Source of the DNA: Streptococcus oralis
Lineage (GTDB): Bacteria > Bacillota > Bacilli > Lactobacillales > Streptococcaceae
Length of the DNA stretch: 64,000 bases
Assembly: GCF_019929345.1 (NCBI RefSeq)
Contig: NZ_JAHZPJ010000005.1
Coordinates: 1-64,000, forward strand
Direction: 5' to 3'
A program made the translations under genes and the position numbers. The notes beneath the pieces were generated by a model. It was not told the origin of the DNA and did no database searches. It saw nothing but the letters and a program-made list of their open reading frames with translations. Below, piece by piece: positions 7,238 through 16,107 of the stretch (position 1 is its first letter; the number at the start of each line of letters is the position of its first letter).

Positions 7238-9016
7238 TCAATTCTCCTCCAAATACAAATCTAGTGCAATTTGCCCATACTGCTTGGTATAACGATACCA
7301 GATATAAAGAAATTCACCCACGGGTTTCCCAACGCTTTCTTGGAACAGGGCCCACAAAAACCAATAATATGAAGTTACTGATACATAGGCAAAATAGTGA
7401 CGTTTGGTGTTCTTATCTGGAACTTCTTGTAAATAGATTTCAAGTACCTTTTCAGCTTCTTCCACTGTATAATTTGAACACCCGATAAAGGTTCCTAAAT
7501 CTCCTGCTGGATCTCCCATACCAGAATATTCCCAATCAATCAAGCTCATTTCGCCAGCTTCGTTCAACAAGAAATTTGGACTATAAGAATCTCCGTGGCA
7601 GAGAACCTTTTTCGTCTGCTCTTCTTGTAGAAACTTTTCGAGGACCGAGACATTCTTATCCAACTCCTCAAGTCCATCAAATTCAAAACGATTGCTGGCT
7701 TTTAGTTTTTGTCTAAAATCATCAATCCCCTCAAATTGATTAAAGGAATGATTTGTTTTTTCTCCAGATTGGTGCAAACGTCTCAAGAGATCCATTGCTT
7801 TTGCTACATCATCCCAATTATCATAATCTAGTTGCTTGGCATTAGGGATAAATTCTGAAATTTTCCAGCCCTCATCCTTGTTCATGGCAACAAAGGTACG
7901 GTCAATCTTCAATTTTGCAGCAATTTCCATGGAAGCCGCTTCACTAGCACGATCGATATAATTCTCCGTTCCTCTACCTGGATGACGGTAAACATATTTC
8001 TTCCCTAGGCAGTCAAATGAAAACGAAGTGTTGGTTAAACCGTCTTTTAGGGGTTTAATATTGACAATATCTGAAGCTATACATCCTAATGTCTTACAGA
8101 TGTTATCAATGATTTCTGAATTAGTATTCACCAAATAGTGTTCATCAAACTGACGCAACTCATCTAGTGAATCAAACTCCTTAACAATATCTGCTGAATA
8201 ATGTCGAGCTTCTAAAGGAAGTTCTTTGACGTGACGACTATAATAATCTTCCCATAGCTGTTCGCGATATGGCTCATGTTTAAATTCAGTTTCTAAAATA
8301 TCTACGAATTTTTCACTAAATGCATGATCAAAATAAACATGCCCCACCATAGCCCAAGTATTTGTCCCACCGATTTGAATATCGATAATCGTGTGATTGG
8401 AATCTTCCTTAGAGCAGTATTCGTCTGTGTCCCCTTCTGCAAATATAGTCGAATAATAACCTCTGTAAATGTATCGTTCAAACGGATTTTCTACAAAATA
8501 ATTATCCGAAGAGCAAATATAAGTGTTAGAAAGTTGATCTCTGACTAGCATGAGAGAAGAACAGTTGTTGTACTTGTAGTAATCATTATTCACAACGATT
8601 TTAACGCCAAACTTTTCTGCCAGATAAAACATTTTTTCTTGTAGATAGCCTACGATAACTGTAATATCTTCTATTCCTGCTTCTTGCAATTGCTTGATTT
8701 CTCTCTCAATCAAACGCTCACCTTTAACTTGAAGCAATCCTTTAGGTATCTCATAAGACAAAGGAGCAAAGCGGCTACTCATACCTGCAGCCATGATAAT
8801 GGCATTCTTCACCTGATACGGAGCCAAAGCCTCCTCACCTAAGTCAGTTAAGTGATTTTCCTCACTGATCCACTTCTCTTCTTTACATTCCTTGAGAAGA
8901 TTATTTACCGTCCCCAAAGCGATGTCTAGCTGTTCAGCCAATTGTCTCTGCGTAAAGTTTTCGTCTTTGTGAGTCAACAAAAAACGTAAAAGTTTAAATT
9001 GTTTTTCTGATAGCAT
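7238..9016 (-). CDS. Winged-helix / nucleotidyltransferase (LicC-like) / choline-kinase-like (LicA) fusion protein
   Basis: About 592 residues with three parts. Residues 1-70 form a winged helix-turn-helix (FTQRQLAEQLDIALGTVNNL). Residues 70-290 form a sugar-phosphate-type nucleotidyltransferase (NAIIMAAGMSSRFAPL, then IPKGLLQVKGE). Residues 310-590 form a choline/ethanolamine kinase-like phosphotransferase with the Brenner motif CHGDSYSPNFLL and the metal motif LIDWEYSGMGDPAGD. LicA phosphorylates choline and LicC makes CDP-choline, so one chain could do both steps. The DNA-binding head is unusual and suggests self-regulation. The frame opens with a TTG at 9037, but I prefer the ATG at 9016, which has AAAGAGG eight bases upstream. 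A true choline substrate is not proven; related amino alcohols are possible. Confidence 0.85.
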   Translation of the reverse strand: MLSEKQFKLLRFLLTHKDENFTQRQLAEQLDIALGTVNNLLKECKEEKWISEENHLTDLGEEALAPYQVKNAIIMAAGMSSRFAPLSYEIPKGLLQVKGERLIEREIKQLQEAGIEDITVIVGYLQEKMFYLAEKFGVKIVVNNDYYKYNNCSSLMLVRDQLSNTYICSSDNYFVENPFERYIYRGYYSTIFAEGDTDEYCSKEDSNHTIIDIQIGGTNTWAMVGHVYFDHAFSEKFVDILETEFKHEPYREQLWEDYYSRHVKELPLEARHYSADIVKEFDSLDELRQFDEHYLVNTNSEIIDNICKTLGCIASDIVNIKPLKDGLTNTSFSFDCLGKKYVYRHPGRGTENYIDRASEAASMEIAAKLKIDRTFVAMNKDEGWKISEFIPNAKQLDYDNWDDVAKAMDLLRRLHQSGEKTNHSFNQFEGIDDFRQKLKASNRFEFDGLEELDKNVSVLEKFLQEEQTKKVLCHGDSYSPNFLLNEAGEMSLIDWEYSGMGDPAGDLGTFIGCSNYTVEEAEKVLEIYLQEVPDKNTKRHYFAYVSVTSYYWFLWALFQESVGKPVGEFLYIWYRYTKQYGQIALDLYLEEN

Positions 9017-9053
9017 ATCCTCAGCCTCTTTGTTCAATGTTTTTGTTTATTTA

Positions 9054-9082
9054 ATTATATGATGAACGCATACTTTTGTCAA
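9054..9082 (-). promoter_or_regulatory. Consensus promoter of the LicC-LicA fusion operon
   Basis: TTGACA (9082-9077), exactly 17 bases, TATAAT (9059-9054) on the minus strand: a perfect sigma-A promoter. With the winged-helix head in the product, a repressor site close by would be expected, but I see no clear palindrome. Confidence 0.9.
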
Positions 9083-9144
9083 GTTAGATTCTATATCAAG
9101 AAAACGAGTGCTCAAATCAGGTCCATCAAAATAGGGACCAAACG

Positions 9145-9171
9145 AAAAAAGAGCCCCAAATTTGGAGCTCT
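9145..9171 (-). terminator. Terminator of the liv operon
   Basis: Stem of about 10 bp with G-U pairs (AGAGCTCC against GGGGCTCT, 9151-9171) followed by six T on the minus strand. It lies about 145 bases after the livF stop, behind the hairpin array. Confidence 0.75.
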
Positions 9172-9180
9172 TCAAATTCA

Positions 9181-9317
9181 TCTACAAAATAATCCACTAA
9201 ATTAGATAATTGCTTACGCAATCTCCATCTGCAACCTAAACTAGTCTCCCAGACTAGAGGAGAATTGCTTGGGCAATTCTTATCCGCCGACTAAAACAAT
9301 CCACTGGATTGTTTTAG
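9181..9317. repeat. Array of short hairpins in degenerate repeat units after livF
   Basis: Four inverted repeats follow one another: 9209-9222 (5-bp stem), 9241-9257 (7 bp), 9261-9280 (8 bp, perfect) and 9291-9317 (12 bp, perfect, overlapping the livF stop codon). The spacers align too: each unit starts with a form of ATCYRCMR, then AAAN, then a hairpin, so this looks like about three diverged copies of a 37-55 base unit. It has no coding potential. It could act as a 3' mRNA stabiliser, but this is not shown. Confidence 0.6.
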
Positions 9318-10024
9318 CCACCTAGATATGCTTTTCTGACTTCATCTGATGCTGCGAGTTCTTTTCCTGTTCCTGATAGGACAATCTTTCCTGTTTCAAG
9401 TACATAACCACGGTCAGAGATAGCAAGGGCCTTGTTCGCGTTCTGTTCAATTAGGAGAACCGTTGTTCCTTGCTTCTGAATATCTTGAATGATATCAAAA
9501 ATTTCTTGGATAAAGATTGGGGCAAGTCCCATTGACGGTTCATCCAAGAGAAGGAGCTTAGGTGTAGACATGAGAGCGCGTCCCATAGCTAGCATCTGCT
9601 GTTCACCACCTGAAAGAGTCGCCGCATCTTGGTTTTTACGCTCTTCCAGACGAGGGAAACGTGAAAAGACTTTTTTCAAGTTGGCTTGGTTTTCTTCACG
9701 ATTTTTCTTCAAGAAAGCTCCCATTTCTAAGTTTTCCATAACAGTCAAACCCGGAAAAACATGGCGTCCCTCAGGGACTTGTGAAAGACCACCTGCCACA
9801 ATTTTTTGCGCTGGCATCTTTTGAATTTCTTTTCCCAAAAACTGAATTTTACCAGCACTTGGACGAACCAAACCTGAAAGAGTACGAAGAATGGTTGTTT
9901 TACCAGCACCATTGGCACCGATAAGAGAAACAACTTCACCTTCATTAACCTCGAAACTTACATCACGAACTGCTTGGATCATACCGTAATGCACAGAGAG
10001 GTTTTCAACTTTTAACATAGACAT
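9314..10024 (-). CDS. livF: Branched-chain amino-acid ABC transporter ATPase LivF
   Basis: 236-residue ATPase with Walker A GANGAGKTT, signature LSGGEQQ, Walker B LLLDEPSMGLAP; the SMGLAP variant is typical of LivF. It forms a heterodimer with LivG that drives uptake of Leu/Ile/Val through LivHM. Its ATG overlaps the livG stop (TAATG). The stop codon is part of a perfect 12-bp hairpin (9291-9317). Confidence 0.95.
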   Translation of the reverse strand: MSMLKVENLSVHYGMIQAVRDVSFEVNEGEVVSLIGANGAGKTTILRTLSGLVRPSAGKIQFLGKEIQKMPAQKIVAGGLSQVPEGRHVFPGLTVMENLEMGAFLKKNREENQANLKKVFSRFPRLEERKNQDAATLSGGEQQMLAMGRALMSTPKLLLLDEPSMGLAPIFIQEIFDIIQDIQKQGTTVLLIEQNANKALAISDRGYVLETGKIVLSGTGKELAASDEVRKAYLGG

Positions 10025-10788
10025 TAGGCTTCACCTCCTAGATAAGCTTCGATAACGCGTTTGTTGTTCTTGATCTCATCCGGAGTCCCATGAGCAATCA
10101 ACCGACCATATTCAAGAACATAGATACGCTCAGTGACTTCCATAACCAAATTCATGTCATGTTCGATAAGCATGATGGTAATTTTAAATTCATCTTTAAT
10201 ACGACGGATCAATTCTGTCAATTCAGCTGTTTCTTGTGGATTCATACCAGCTGCAGGTTCGTCCAAAAAGAGAATCTTAGGTTCAGTTGCCAGAGCACGA
10301 ACGATTTCTAATCGACGTTGTTGACCATAGGCCAGATTTTTAGCAAGTGTATCTGCATCACCATCCAAATCAAAAATCTTAAGCAAGTCCAAAGCTTTGC
10401 TTTTTAATTCTTCCTCATTCTTATAAAAAGCTGGTAGGCGTAGGAAGCTCGCAAGGACATGTTGTTTATGATGATTGCTAAATGCAATCAAAACATTTTC
10501 CAAAACTGTCAAGTCCTTGAACAAACGAATATTTTGGAAAGTACGACTGAGTCCAAGTGAAGCAATCTTATAAGGAGTTTTCCCATTTAGGAGGTGACCA
10601 TCTAGTGTCACCGTACCTTCACTTGGTTCATAAACACCCGTCAAGAGATTGAAAAGAGTTGTTTTACCAGCCCCGTTTGGTCCAATCAGACCAACCAACT
10701 CTCCCTCGTTCAATTCAAGAGTGACATCTCCAACAGCTGTTAGACCGCCAAAATGTTTGGTTAACTGTTTAACTTCAAGTAATGCCAT
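10024..10788 (-). CDS. livG: Branched-chain amino-acid ABC transporter ATPase LivG
   Basis: 254 residues, Walker A GPNGAGKTT, the long helical insert typical of LivG, signature region LAYGQQRRLEI (the degenerate LSGGQ of this subfamily), Walker B ILFLDEPAAGMNP and the family marker IEHDMNLVM. It pairs with LivF. Start and stop overlap both neighbours by a base or two, so translation is coupled along livM-livG-livF. Confidence 0.95.
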   Translation of the reverse strand: MALLEVKQLTKHFGGLTAVGDVTLELNEGELVGLIGPNGAGKTTLFNLLTGVYEPSEGTVTLDGHLLNGKTPYKIASLGLSRTFQNIRLFKDLTVLENVLIAFSNHHKQHVLASFLRLPAFYKNEEELKSKALDLLKIFDLDGDADTLAKNLAYGQQRRLEIVRALATEPKILFLDEPAAGMNPQETAELTELIRRIKDEFKITIMLIEHDMNLVMEVTERIYVLEYGRLIAHGTPDEIKNNKRVIEAYLGGEA

Positions 10789-11744
10789 TAGTTTTGTCCC
10801 TCCTTCTTCGATTTTTTAAAGAAACGTGATAGACTTAATTCCCATGTTCCAAGAAGTCCACCTGGTCTGAAAATCATCACCAATACAAGAGCCAAAGCGT
10901 AGATAATCATACGTACGCTAGCCACATCTTGAAGGAGCATATTTAAAATTCCTAAAACAATCGCTGAAACGATGGTACCAGTAATCGATCCAAGTCCACC
11001 AAATACAACGACAATCAACACGTTGATGGAATTAATAAAGGTGTAATCTTTTGGTACAACAGATCCGATAAAGCCGGCCTGAAGTGAACCAGCAATACTT
11101 GCTGTAATAGCACCAAAGACAAAAGCCATAATCTTGATCTTTGTAGTGTTTACCCCAACGGATTCTGCAGCAATCTCATCCTCACGAACAGATAGAGTAG
11201 AGCGTCCAATTGGACTACGTAAGAAGTTGAGGGTTGCAATAGTTGTGATAATTACAAAAAGATAAACCATCTGCCAGTTGGTAAAGTTTGGAATACCCAA
11301 GATACCAGCAGCACCGTTTGTCAAACTACCACCATTAATGATAAAGATACGAATGATTTCTGAAACACCTAGTGTCGCAACAGCCAGGTAGTCACCCTTC
11401 AAACGGAGTGTTGGGATCCCAACGAGCAAAGCGACTGCACCAGAAATCAAGGCACCCAAAACCATCGCTCCAAAGAAGGCACCATAGGTTGGTGATTTTG
11501 AACCAATAATCGCTGCTGCATAAGCCCCAATCGCCATAAAACCTGCATGGCCGAGTGAGAATTGTCCTGAAAAACCAACGATTAAGTTCAGACCTACTGC
11601 AAGGATGATATTAATCCCAATTTGTTCTAAAATTTGGACATGGAACAGATTGAGAACACCAGCAGAAACCAGTACACTAATCAATCCATAACCTGCTAAC
11701 AGAAGGAATAACCATAGAATATTTACTTTAAGATTTGTCTTCAT
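10788..11744 (-). CDS. livM: Branched-chain amino-acid ABC transporter permease LivM
   Basis: 318 residues with about nine hydrophobic segments and the family motif VGFSGQFSLGHAGFMAIGAY near residue 60. It forms the membrane channel with LivH. AGAAGGTG precedes the ATG; the ribosome site lies in the end of livH. Confidence 0.94.
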   Translation of the reverse strand: MKTNLKVNILWLFLLLAGYGLISVLVSAGVLNLFHVQILEQIGINIILAVGLNLIVGFSGQFSLGHAGFMAIGAYAAAIIGSKSPTYGAFFGAMVLGALISGAVALLVGIPTLRLKGDYLAVATLGVSEIIRIFIINGGSLTNGAAGILGIPNFTNWQMVYLFVIITTIATLNFLRSPIGRSTLSVREDEIAAESVGVNTTKIKIMAFVFGAITASIAGSLQAGFIGSVVPKDYTFINSINVLIVVVFGGLGSITGTIVSAIVLGILNMLLQDVASVRMIIYALALVLVMIFRPGGLLGTWELSLSRFFKKSKKEGQN

Positions 11745-11747
11745 TGT

Positions 11748-12617
11748 TTACACCTTCTCTTTCACATTCTTACCAAGGATACCTGCAGGTCGAACAATCA
11801 GAATCAAAAGCAAGATTCCATATACGATAGCATCACGGAAATCAGACATACCAAAGGCAGTTGCAAAAGTTTCCAACAAGCCAATCACAAATCCCCCTAG
11901 AGCTGCACCAGGAATAATCCCGATACCACCAAGAACGGCCGCGACGAATGATTTCAGACCTGGAGTCACACCCATCAATGGTTCAAGAGAGTTGTAGTAA
12001 AGGGCAATGAGGACACCTGCTGCTCCAGCAAGGGCTGAACCCAAAGCAAAGGTAAAACTGATTGTACGATTTACGTTAATTCCCATCAATTGAGCTGCAT
12101 CGCTATCAACTGATACCGCACGCATGGCTTTCCCCATTTTTGTTTTTTGAACAATCACTTGCAATAAAATCATCAGGAGTAAGGAAACTGCTAGAATCAT
12201 CAACTGAACATTTGTCAAGCTGATTGGCCCCAAATCATAGCGAACTGTTTGAATAGCTTGAGGAAAGGCACGAGTATTGGCACCGACTAAGTAAACCATC
12301 CCGTATTCCAGTAGGAAAGACACTCCGATGGCTGTAATCAAAACAGCAATACGTGTAGAGTGTCGCAAAGGACGGTAGGCAAGAAACTCAATCACGACAC
12401 CAAGTAGTGCGGTTCCTGCCATTGAAATAATTAAAGCTAAAAAGAAATCCATTTGGAAAGAATTAATCAAAAAGTAACCAATAAAGGCACCCATCATAAA
12501 AATATCACCGTGGGCGAAGTTGATGAGTTTGATAATTCCATAAACCATGGTATAACCCAGGGCCAAAAGTGCATAAACACTACCCAGAATTAAACCATTC
12601 ACAAGTTGTTGGAGCAT
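11748..12617 (-). CDS. livH: Branched-chain amino-acid ABC transporter permease LivH
   Basis: 289 residues, about eight membrane segments, family motif LINFAHGDIFMMGAF near residue 35. I start it at the ATG at 12617 behind AAAGAG; a GTG three codons upstream (12626) is possible. It is separated from livJ by about 120 bases that contain a hairpin, which could set the ratio of binding protein to membrane parts. Confidence 0.93.
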   Translation of the reverse strand: MLQQLVNGLILGSVYALLALGYTMVYGIIKLINFAHGDIFMMGAFIGYFLINSFQMDFFLALIISMAGTALLGVVIEFLAYRPLRHSTRIAVLITAIGVSFLLEYGMVYLVGANTRAFPQAIQTVRYDLGPISLTNVQLMILAVSLLLMILLQVIVQKTKMGKAMRAVSVDSDAAQLMGINVNRTISFTFALGSALAGAAGVLIALYYNSLEPLMGVTPGLKSFVAAVLGGIGIIPGAALGGFVIGLLETFATAFGMSDFRDAIVYGILLLILIVRPAGILGKNVKEKV

Positions 12618-12688
12618 AGCATTCACTCTTTTCTATCGTTATTTTTTAGAAAATTTCTCAATTTTCACAAGTTCATAAACACCGAAAC

Positions 12689-12715
12689 AGGGAGTGAGTC
12701 AAAGGCTCATTCCCT
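12689..12715 (-). terminator. Intercistronic hairpin between livJ and livH
   Basis: A 10-bp stem (12689-12698 with 12706-12715, one G-U pair) on the minus strand. It has only a weak T tract, so read-through to livH is expected. Such hairpins often stabilise the upstream message or attenuate transcription, raising binding-protein levels over permease levels. Confidence 0.55.
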
Positions 12716-12736
12716 ATTTCAACTACTATTCTAATG

Positions 12737-13897
12737 TTATGGTTTTACAACTTCTGCTGCTTCCACTTTACCATTATTCATGGTCATCATGTAAGCAGTT
12801 TTCACTGTATTGTGGTCAGCATCAAAGCTTGTTTGACCAGTTACACCTTCAAAATCTTTGGTTTTAGCAAGGTTGTCCTTGATTTCACCTGAGTTTTTAG
12901 CACCTTTTGCAGCATTTGCTACTAGGTAAACTGAGTCATAGGCCAAAGCTGAGAACGTTGAAGGTTCTTCATTGTATTTAGCACGGTATGCTTCAAGGAA
13001 AGCTTTAGCTTTTGCAGAAACATCAACTGTAGTTGAGAATCCTGAAATGAAGTAAATGTTTGATGCTCTTTCAGCAGTTGCTTGTTGAACAAACTCTTCA
13101 CCGTTAAAGCCGTCACCACCAACGATTGGTTTATCAATTCCCATACCACGCGCTTGGTTTACAATCTTACCTGCTTCTGTGTAGTAACCTGGAACAACGA
13201 TAGCGTCAAACTCTTTGTCTTTCATTTTAGTAAGGGCTGCTTGGAAGTCAGTATCACCTGCTACAAAAGTTTCATCTGCTACAATCTCACCCTTATAGGC
13301 TTCACGGAAAGATTTAGCAATACCTTTTGCATAGTCACTAGCGTTGTCAGTATAAAGAACAACCTTCTTAGCATTCAATTTGTTTGTTACATAGTTAGAA
13401 ATAATCTTCCCTTGGAAGCTATCTTGGAATGTTCCGATAAATAGGTAATCTTGACCTTTAGTCAAACCGTCTTGAGTAGCACTTGGTGAAATCAATGGCA
13501 CTCCAGCTTTAGTAGCATTAGCTACAGCTGCGGCAGTTGCACCAGATGTCGCAGGTCCTACGATAGCTGCAACTTTTGATTGAGTTACAAGGTTCGTTGT
13601 AACAGAAGCTGCTTCAGCTGTTTCAGATTTGTTGTCTTTGTCTACAACTTCGATTTGTTTTCCATCAATTCCACCTGCAGCGTTGATTTCGTCTACAGCA
13701 AGTTGGGCACCTTTTTGTTCAGCTGTACCGTAAGCCGCCACAGCACCTGTCTCTTCAAAGTTAAAACCGATTTTAATTGTTTTTTCGTCTACTGGATTTC
13801 CAGTTGTGTTTGACGCTCCTGACTTGACCTCTCCACAGGCAGCAAGAAGAGCCACACTAGCAAGAGCCACAAAAGATAGGGCAAATTTTTTCTTCAT
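12737..13897 (-). CDS. livJ: Branched-chain amino-acid binding lipoprotein LivJ
   Basis: 386-residue solute-binding protein. A signal peptide of 20 residues ends in the lipobox LLAAC (Cys21), so it is anchored to the outer face of the membrane. The rest is a periplasmic-binding type-1 fold (receptor ligand-binding family), with VGPATSGATAAAV near the ligand loop. It is first in the livJHMGF operon, with AGGAG before the ATG and a strong promoter upstream. Confidence 0.96.
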   Translation of the reverse strand: MKKKFALSFVALASVALLAACGEVKSGASNTTGNPVDEKTIKIGFNFEETGAVAAYGTAEQKGAQLAVDEINAAGGIDGKQIEVVDKDNKSETAEAASVTTNLVTQSKVAAIVGPATSGATAAAVANATKAGVPLISPSATQDGLTKGQDYLFIGTFQDSFQGKIISNYVTNKLNAKKVVLYTDNASDYAKGIAKSFREAYKGEIVADETFVAGDTDFQAALTKMKDKEFDAIVVPGYYTEAGKIVNQARGMGIDKPIVGGDGFNGEEFVQQATAERASNIYFISGFSTTVDVSAKAKAFLEAYRAKYNEEPSTFSALAYDSVYLVANAAKGAKNSGEIKDNLAKTKDFEGVTGQTSFDADHNTVKTAYMMTMNNGKVEAAEVVKP

Positions 13898-13938
13898 TTT
13901 TAATCTCCTTATAGTTGTTTCAAAAATTGTATGTTAAG

Positions 13939-13967
13939 AATATACCGAATTATCAGAAAATTGTCAA
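13939..13967 (-). promoter_or_regulatory. Promoter of the liv operon
   Basis: TTGACA (13967-13962), 17 bases, TATATT (13944-13939) on the minus strand, just downstream of the ylbG stop. I could not identify a CodY box with confidence, although liv genes are often CodY targets. Confidence 0.85.
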
Positions 13968-13985
13968 TGTATTTGTTTAACTTTT

Positions 13986-14255
13986 TTAAATGATAACGTT
14001 TTCTTCAGTCCGATAGAGATTCCCAACGAAGGGAGTTTCTAGCTCTTGAATATGGCAACGTCTAATTTTCTTGATATATCTTTCCTTACCTAATCTCTCA
14101 ACTAAGTCATCTAGTTCCTCAGTTGGAACATAGAGCTGCAAGTAACGATGTTTTTTGGAATGGTAACAGATATCACCGTATTCCAAAAGTTTTTTTGCGT
14201 CTCGATTATAGTAGAGATAGATGATTACTCCTGATCGATTTGTTTTTTCAAACAT
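13986..14255 (-). CDS. ylbG: YlbG-like protein (DUF2129)
   Basis: 89-residue basic cytoplasmic protein of the YlbG/DUF2129 family. The order ylbG beside clpP and liv is the one known from pneumococcus. The function is unknown. AGAGG lies eight bases before the ATG. It follows clpP after a strong terminator, so it likely depends on read-through or a weak promoter of its own. Confidence 0.85.
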   Translation of the reverse strand: MFEKTNRSGVIIYLYYNRDAKKLLEYGDICYHSKKHRYLQLYVPTEELDDLVERLGKERYIKKIRRCHIQELETPFVGNLYRTEENVII

Positions 14256-14293
14256 GAGGGATCCTCTTTCTAAGAAATCTTCTCCTATTATAT

Positions 14294-14325
14294 CAAAAAA
14301 AGCAAACTCCGTCGAGTTTGCTTTC
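14294..14325 (-). terminator. Terminator of clpP
   Basis: A 9-bp perfect stem (14301-14309 with 14314-14322, extendable) followed by seven T on the minus strand. Confidence 0.88.
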
Positions 14326-14333
14326 TAGGTTGC

Positions 14334-14924
14334 TTAGCTTAAAGAGTTATTGGCCATGATTTCATCGATAAAGCCATATTCAAGTGTTTCTTGGGCACTC
14401 ATCCAGTAATCACGTTCTGCATCTGCATGAATTTGCTTGACTGATTTACCAGAGTTATCTGCAAGGATTTGCTCCAAAGTCTTACGAGTTTTGAGCAAGT
14501 GCTCTGCAGCGATTGCCATATCGGTTTGTTGGGTACCACCACCTGTTCCACCCATTGGTTGGTGAATCATGTACTCCGCATTTGGAAGCATGAAACGTTT
14601 GCCTTTTGCGCCACTTGATGCAATAACAGTCCCCATAGATGCAGCCATCCCCATAACGATAGTTTGGACATCCGCCTTGATAAAGTTCATGGTATCAACG
14701 ATTGCCAAACCAGCTGAAACAGATCCTCCAGGTGTGTTGACATAAAGATAAATATCTTTTGTGCTATCTTGGGCATCCAAGAAAAGTAATTGGGCAATAA
14801 CGGAGTTGGCCATGTTGTCTTCAACTGGACCTGTTAGCATGATAATGCGGTCTTTCAGAAGACGAGAGTAAATATCATAGGAACGTTCTCCACGGCTTGT
14901 TTGTTCAATAACTACAGGAATCAT
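14334..14924 (-). CDS. clpP: ATP-dependent Clp protease proteolytic subunit
   Basis: 196-residue serine protease that forms the 14-mer barrel and works with ClpX, ClpC, ClpE or ClpL. The catalytic triad is visible: Ser96 in MGMAASMG, His121 in MIHQPMGG and Asp172. The length and sequence fit streptococcal ClpP, which is heat induced and controls competence and stress proteins. The promoter overlaps a CtsR operator, see 14979-15008. clpX lies in this same window at 62547. Confidence 0.98.
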   Translation of the reverse strand: MIPVVIEQTSRGERSYDIYSRLLKDRIIMLTGPVEDNMANSVIAQLLFLDAQDSTKDIYLYVNTPGGSVSAGLAIVDTMNFIKADVQTIVMGMAASMGTVIASSGAKGKRFMLPNAEYMIHQPMGGTGGGTQQTDMAIAAEHLLKTRKTLEQILADNSGKSVKQIHADAERDYWMSAQETLEYGFIDEIMANNSLS

Positions 14925-14978
14925 TCATTTCTCCTTTTAATGTTGAATTTTCTTAGTCTTACGACTCAATACAGAACT

Positions 14979-15008
14979 ATTATATCTTTTTGGTCAAAAA
15001 AGGTCAAA
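14979..15008 (-). promoter_or_regulatory. clpP promoter with CtsR operator
   Basis: On the plus strand GGTCAAA (14992-14998), three bases, GGTCAAA (15002-15008): the heptad direct repeat bound by the heat-shock repressor CtsR. On the minus strand it supplies the -35 TTGACC (15007-15002), 17 bases before TATAAT (14984-14979). The operator thus covers the -35 and half of the spacer. Confidence 0.9.
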
Positions 15009-15045
15009 TTTAATTTATAACAAACATTAAATTTAGTATCAAAAA

Positions 15046-15366
15046 TCACTTTTTCCAATTAGAAGGAGAAAAACCTACGTACTTAGTTCCCTTGTATTCT
15101 AAATGCTCTAATTTCCCAATAACATCCTGCTCATTTTTAGTCACAGTACATCGAAAACGAATCTCTTTACCACTTAACAAATCATTTATTTCTTGTTCAG
15201 AAAATTCATGATTACACCATTTACGTTTAAAACGAACATTCTCCCCATTCCAATCACCAGATACATACAGGTCATCATTATCTTCCATAGCTTTATTTAC
15301 TAGTTCATCATAGGCTTCGGCAATATTTTCTTCCTCACCTAAAATTTCCTCCCAATCAAATCCCAT
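15046..15366 (-). CDS. Hypothetical protein, acidic, 106 residues
   Basis: I do not recognise this gene with certainty. The N-terminal 35 residues are very acidic (EEILGEEENIAEAYDE). The rest holds a motif of type FKRKWCNHEFSEQEINDLL followed by a KLEHLEYKGTKYVGF end. That pattern recalls a small domain at the C-terminus of some topoisomerase/DUF3945-type proteins, from memory only. It lies between clpP and upp with its own weak ribosome site (GAGAG). No signal peptide or membrane segment is seen. Confidence 0.65.
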   Translation of the reverse strand: MGFDWEEILGEEENIAEAYDELVNKAMEDNDDLYVSGDWNGENVRFKRKWCNHEFSEQEINDLLSGKEIRFRCTVTKNEQDVIGKLEHLEYKGTKYVGFSPSNWKK

Positions 15367-15389
15367 ATTAAATTTCTCTCTTCTCTAGG

Positions 15390-16019
15390 TTATTTCGTAC
15401 CAAACAAGCGGTCTCCAGCATCTCCAAGACCTGGAACGATATAACCGTGTTCGTTCAAGCGTTCATCCAAGGCCGCAGTAAAAATTTCTACATCTGGGTG
15501 TGCTTCTTGAAGAGCTTTCACTCCTTCTGGAGCAGATACTAGGCAGACAAACTTGATATTTGAAGCACCACGTTTTTTAAGGGAATCTACTGCCAAGATT
15601 GCTGAGCCACCTGTTGCCAACATTGGATCAACGACAAAAATTTGACGTTGGTCAATATCCTCAGGTAATTTCACCAAGTATTCAACTGGTTGAAGGGTTT
15701 CTTCATCACGGTACATACCGATATGACCAACTTTGGCTGCCGGAACCAAGCTCAAGAGGCCATCTACCATCCCGATACCTGCACGCAAGATTGGGACAAT
15801 CGCCAATTTTTTACCAGCCAATTGTTTTTGAACGGTCTTTGTGATAGGTGTTTCGATTTCCACATCTTCAAGTGGAAGATCACGAAGTACTTCATATCCC
15901 ATCAACATTGCAATCTCATCTACTAGCTCACGAAAAGCTTTTGTGGAAGTGTCTGTACGACGCAAGATTGACAACTTGTGTTGAATGAGTGGATGATTAA
16001 TGACTTCAATTTTTCCCAT
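15390..16019 (-). CDS. upp: Uracil phosphoribosyltransferase
   Basis: 209 residues; converts uracil and PRPP to UMP in pyrimidine salvage. The PRPP loop [11 protein letters not shown] and the uracil-binding end [13 protein letters not shown] are present. An in-frame TTG at 16040 lengthens the frame, but ATG 16019 gives the family length and has AAGGA upstream. The -10 box sits inside the T-run of the comEB terminator. Confidence 0.96.
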   Translation of the reverse strand: MGKIEVINHPLIQHKLSILRRTDTSTKAFRELVDEIAMLMGYEVLRDLPLEDVEIETPITKTVQKQLAGKKLAIVPILRAGIGMVDGLLSLVPAAKVGHIGMYRDEETLQPVEYLVKLPEDIDQRQIFVVDPMLATGGSAILAVDSLKKRGASNIKFVCLVSAPEGVKALQEAHPDVEIFTAALDERLNEHGYIVPGLGDAGDRLFGTK

Positions 16020-16052
16020 TTTCTGAATTCCTTCTTTCAATTTATTCTTCTT

Positions 16053-16093
16053 ATTATATCAAAAAACGGTTTAAAAAGCTTTCTAAACCATTT
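16053..16093 (-). terminator. comEB terminator overlapping the upp promoter
   Basis: A 10-bp stem (16064-16073 with 16084-16093, one C-A mismatch) is followed on the minus strand by six T and then TATAAT (16058-16053). Termination of comEB and the -10 of upp thus share the same bases. The loop also has internal symmetry. I see no good -35. Confidence 0.65.
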
Positions 16094-16107
16094 ATTTTTA
16101 TTAATTT

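Noticed and set aside
9181..9317. Hairpin array as CRISPR
   Set aside because: Repeat units differ too much in length and sequence, no unique spacers and no cas genes.
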